Source: JAXGPP01 sp964436865
GTDB taxonomy: Bacteria > Planctomycetota > Planctomycetia > Pirellulales > Thermoguttaceae
NCBI GenBank assembly: GCA_964436865.1
Contig: CAYTFK010000183.1
Location: forward strand, 1-13,923
Length of the DNA: 13,923 bases
Direction: 5' to 3'
Translations under genes and position numbers: made by a program
Shown here: piece by piece, positions 13,839 through 13,923 of the stretch
How positions within the stretch are numbered: the first letter of the stretch is position 1
Layout of the letters: each line of letters starts with the position of its first letter
Notes under the pieces: generated by a model
What the model saw: the letters and a program-made list of their open reading frames with translations, nothing else
The model's database searches: none
What the model was told of the DNA's origin: nothing

Positions 13839-13912
13839 GGGCGATTAGCTCAGTTGGTTAGAGCACCAGCTCGACAAGCTGGGGGTCACTGGTTCGAGCC
13901 CAGTATCGCCCA
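13839..13912 (+). tRNA. tRNA-Val(GAC)
   Basis: A complete cloverleaf can be drawn. The acceptor stem is GGGCGAT with ATCGCCC, the D-arm GCTC/GAGC with a 9-nt loop, the anticodon stem CCAGC/GCTGG with loop TCGACAA, the variable loop GGGTC, and the T-arm ACTGG/CCAGT with loop TTCGAGC. The discriminator base is A. All stems pair perfectly. The anticodon is GAC (13873-13875), reading valine codons GUC/GUU. Position 33 is C rather than the nearly universal U. CCA is not encoded (A is followed by CTG), so it must be added by the tRNA nucleotidyltransferase. The gene is divergent from thrS. Confidence 0.95.
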
Positions 13913-13923
13913 CTGAACAAAGC

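Overview
This is a chromosomal stretch of GC-rich bacterial DNA. The most likely source is a planctomycete of the Pirellulales type. That assignment is an inference from gene content: a secreted PQQ-like double beta-propeller, an SGLT-type Na+/sugar symporter with long extra loops, a VKOR fused to a thioredoxin-like domain, and a signal-peptide-bearing CBM-GH5 glycosidase, all next to housekeeping translation genes. I see no insertion sequences, phage genes, CRISPR arrays or attachment sites.

Left part (1-9564), mostly metabolism and the cell envelope. A secreted beta-propeller protein (140-2788, +) converges on a Na+/sugar symporter (2793-4769, -), with only 4 bp between their stop codons. 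Upstream of the symporter on the same strand lie an unrecognised four-helix membrane protein (5005-5763, -) and a GNAT acetyltransferase resembling puromycin N-acetyltransferases (5974-6624, -). A secreted CBM + GH5 glycosidase (6747-8330, +) is divergent from the GNAT gene and converges, 10 bp apart, on a VKOR-thioredoxin fusion (8341-9564, -). The glycosidase and the symporter could work together in sugar use, and the VKOR fusion could oxidise thiols in exported proteins such as the Cys-rich propeller. Both links are inference.

Right part (9615-13697), the translation cluster thrS-infC-rpmI-rplT on the minus strand, in the order known from E. coli. It ends in a textbook intrinsic terminator (9615-9651). 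A tRNA-Val(GAC) gene (13839-13912, +) is divergent from thrS and has the unusual base C33.

The most interesting material is the non-coding RNA of this cluster. The thrS leader has a hairpin whose loop looks like a tRNA-Thr(UGU) anticodon loop, competing with a second hairpin; it may be a ThrRS autoregulatory operator. The infC leader is about 240 nt long and carries two copies of a stem arm that compete for one partner. infC has its Shine-Dalgarno sequence directly against the first ATG but 9 nt from an in-frame AUC, suggesting a non-canonical start. A 15-bp hairpin followed by a perfect TATAAT separates infC from rpmI. The rpmI-rplT spacer holds several hairpins, one of which buries the rplT Shine-Dalgarno sequence and can be relieved by alternative pairing. 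These are sequence-level predictions and none has been tested by folding or alignment.
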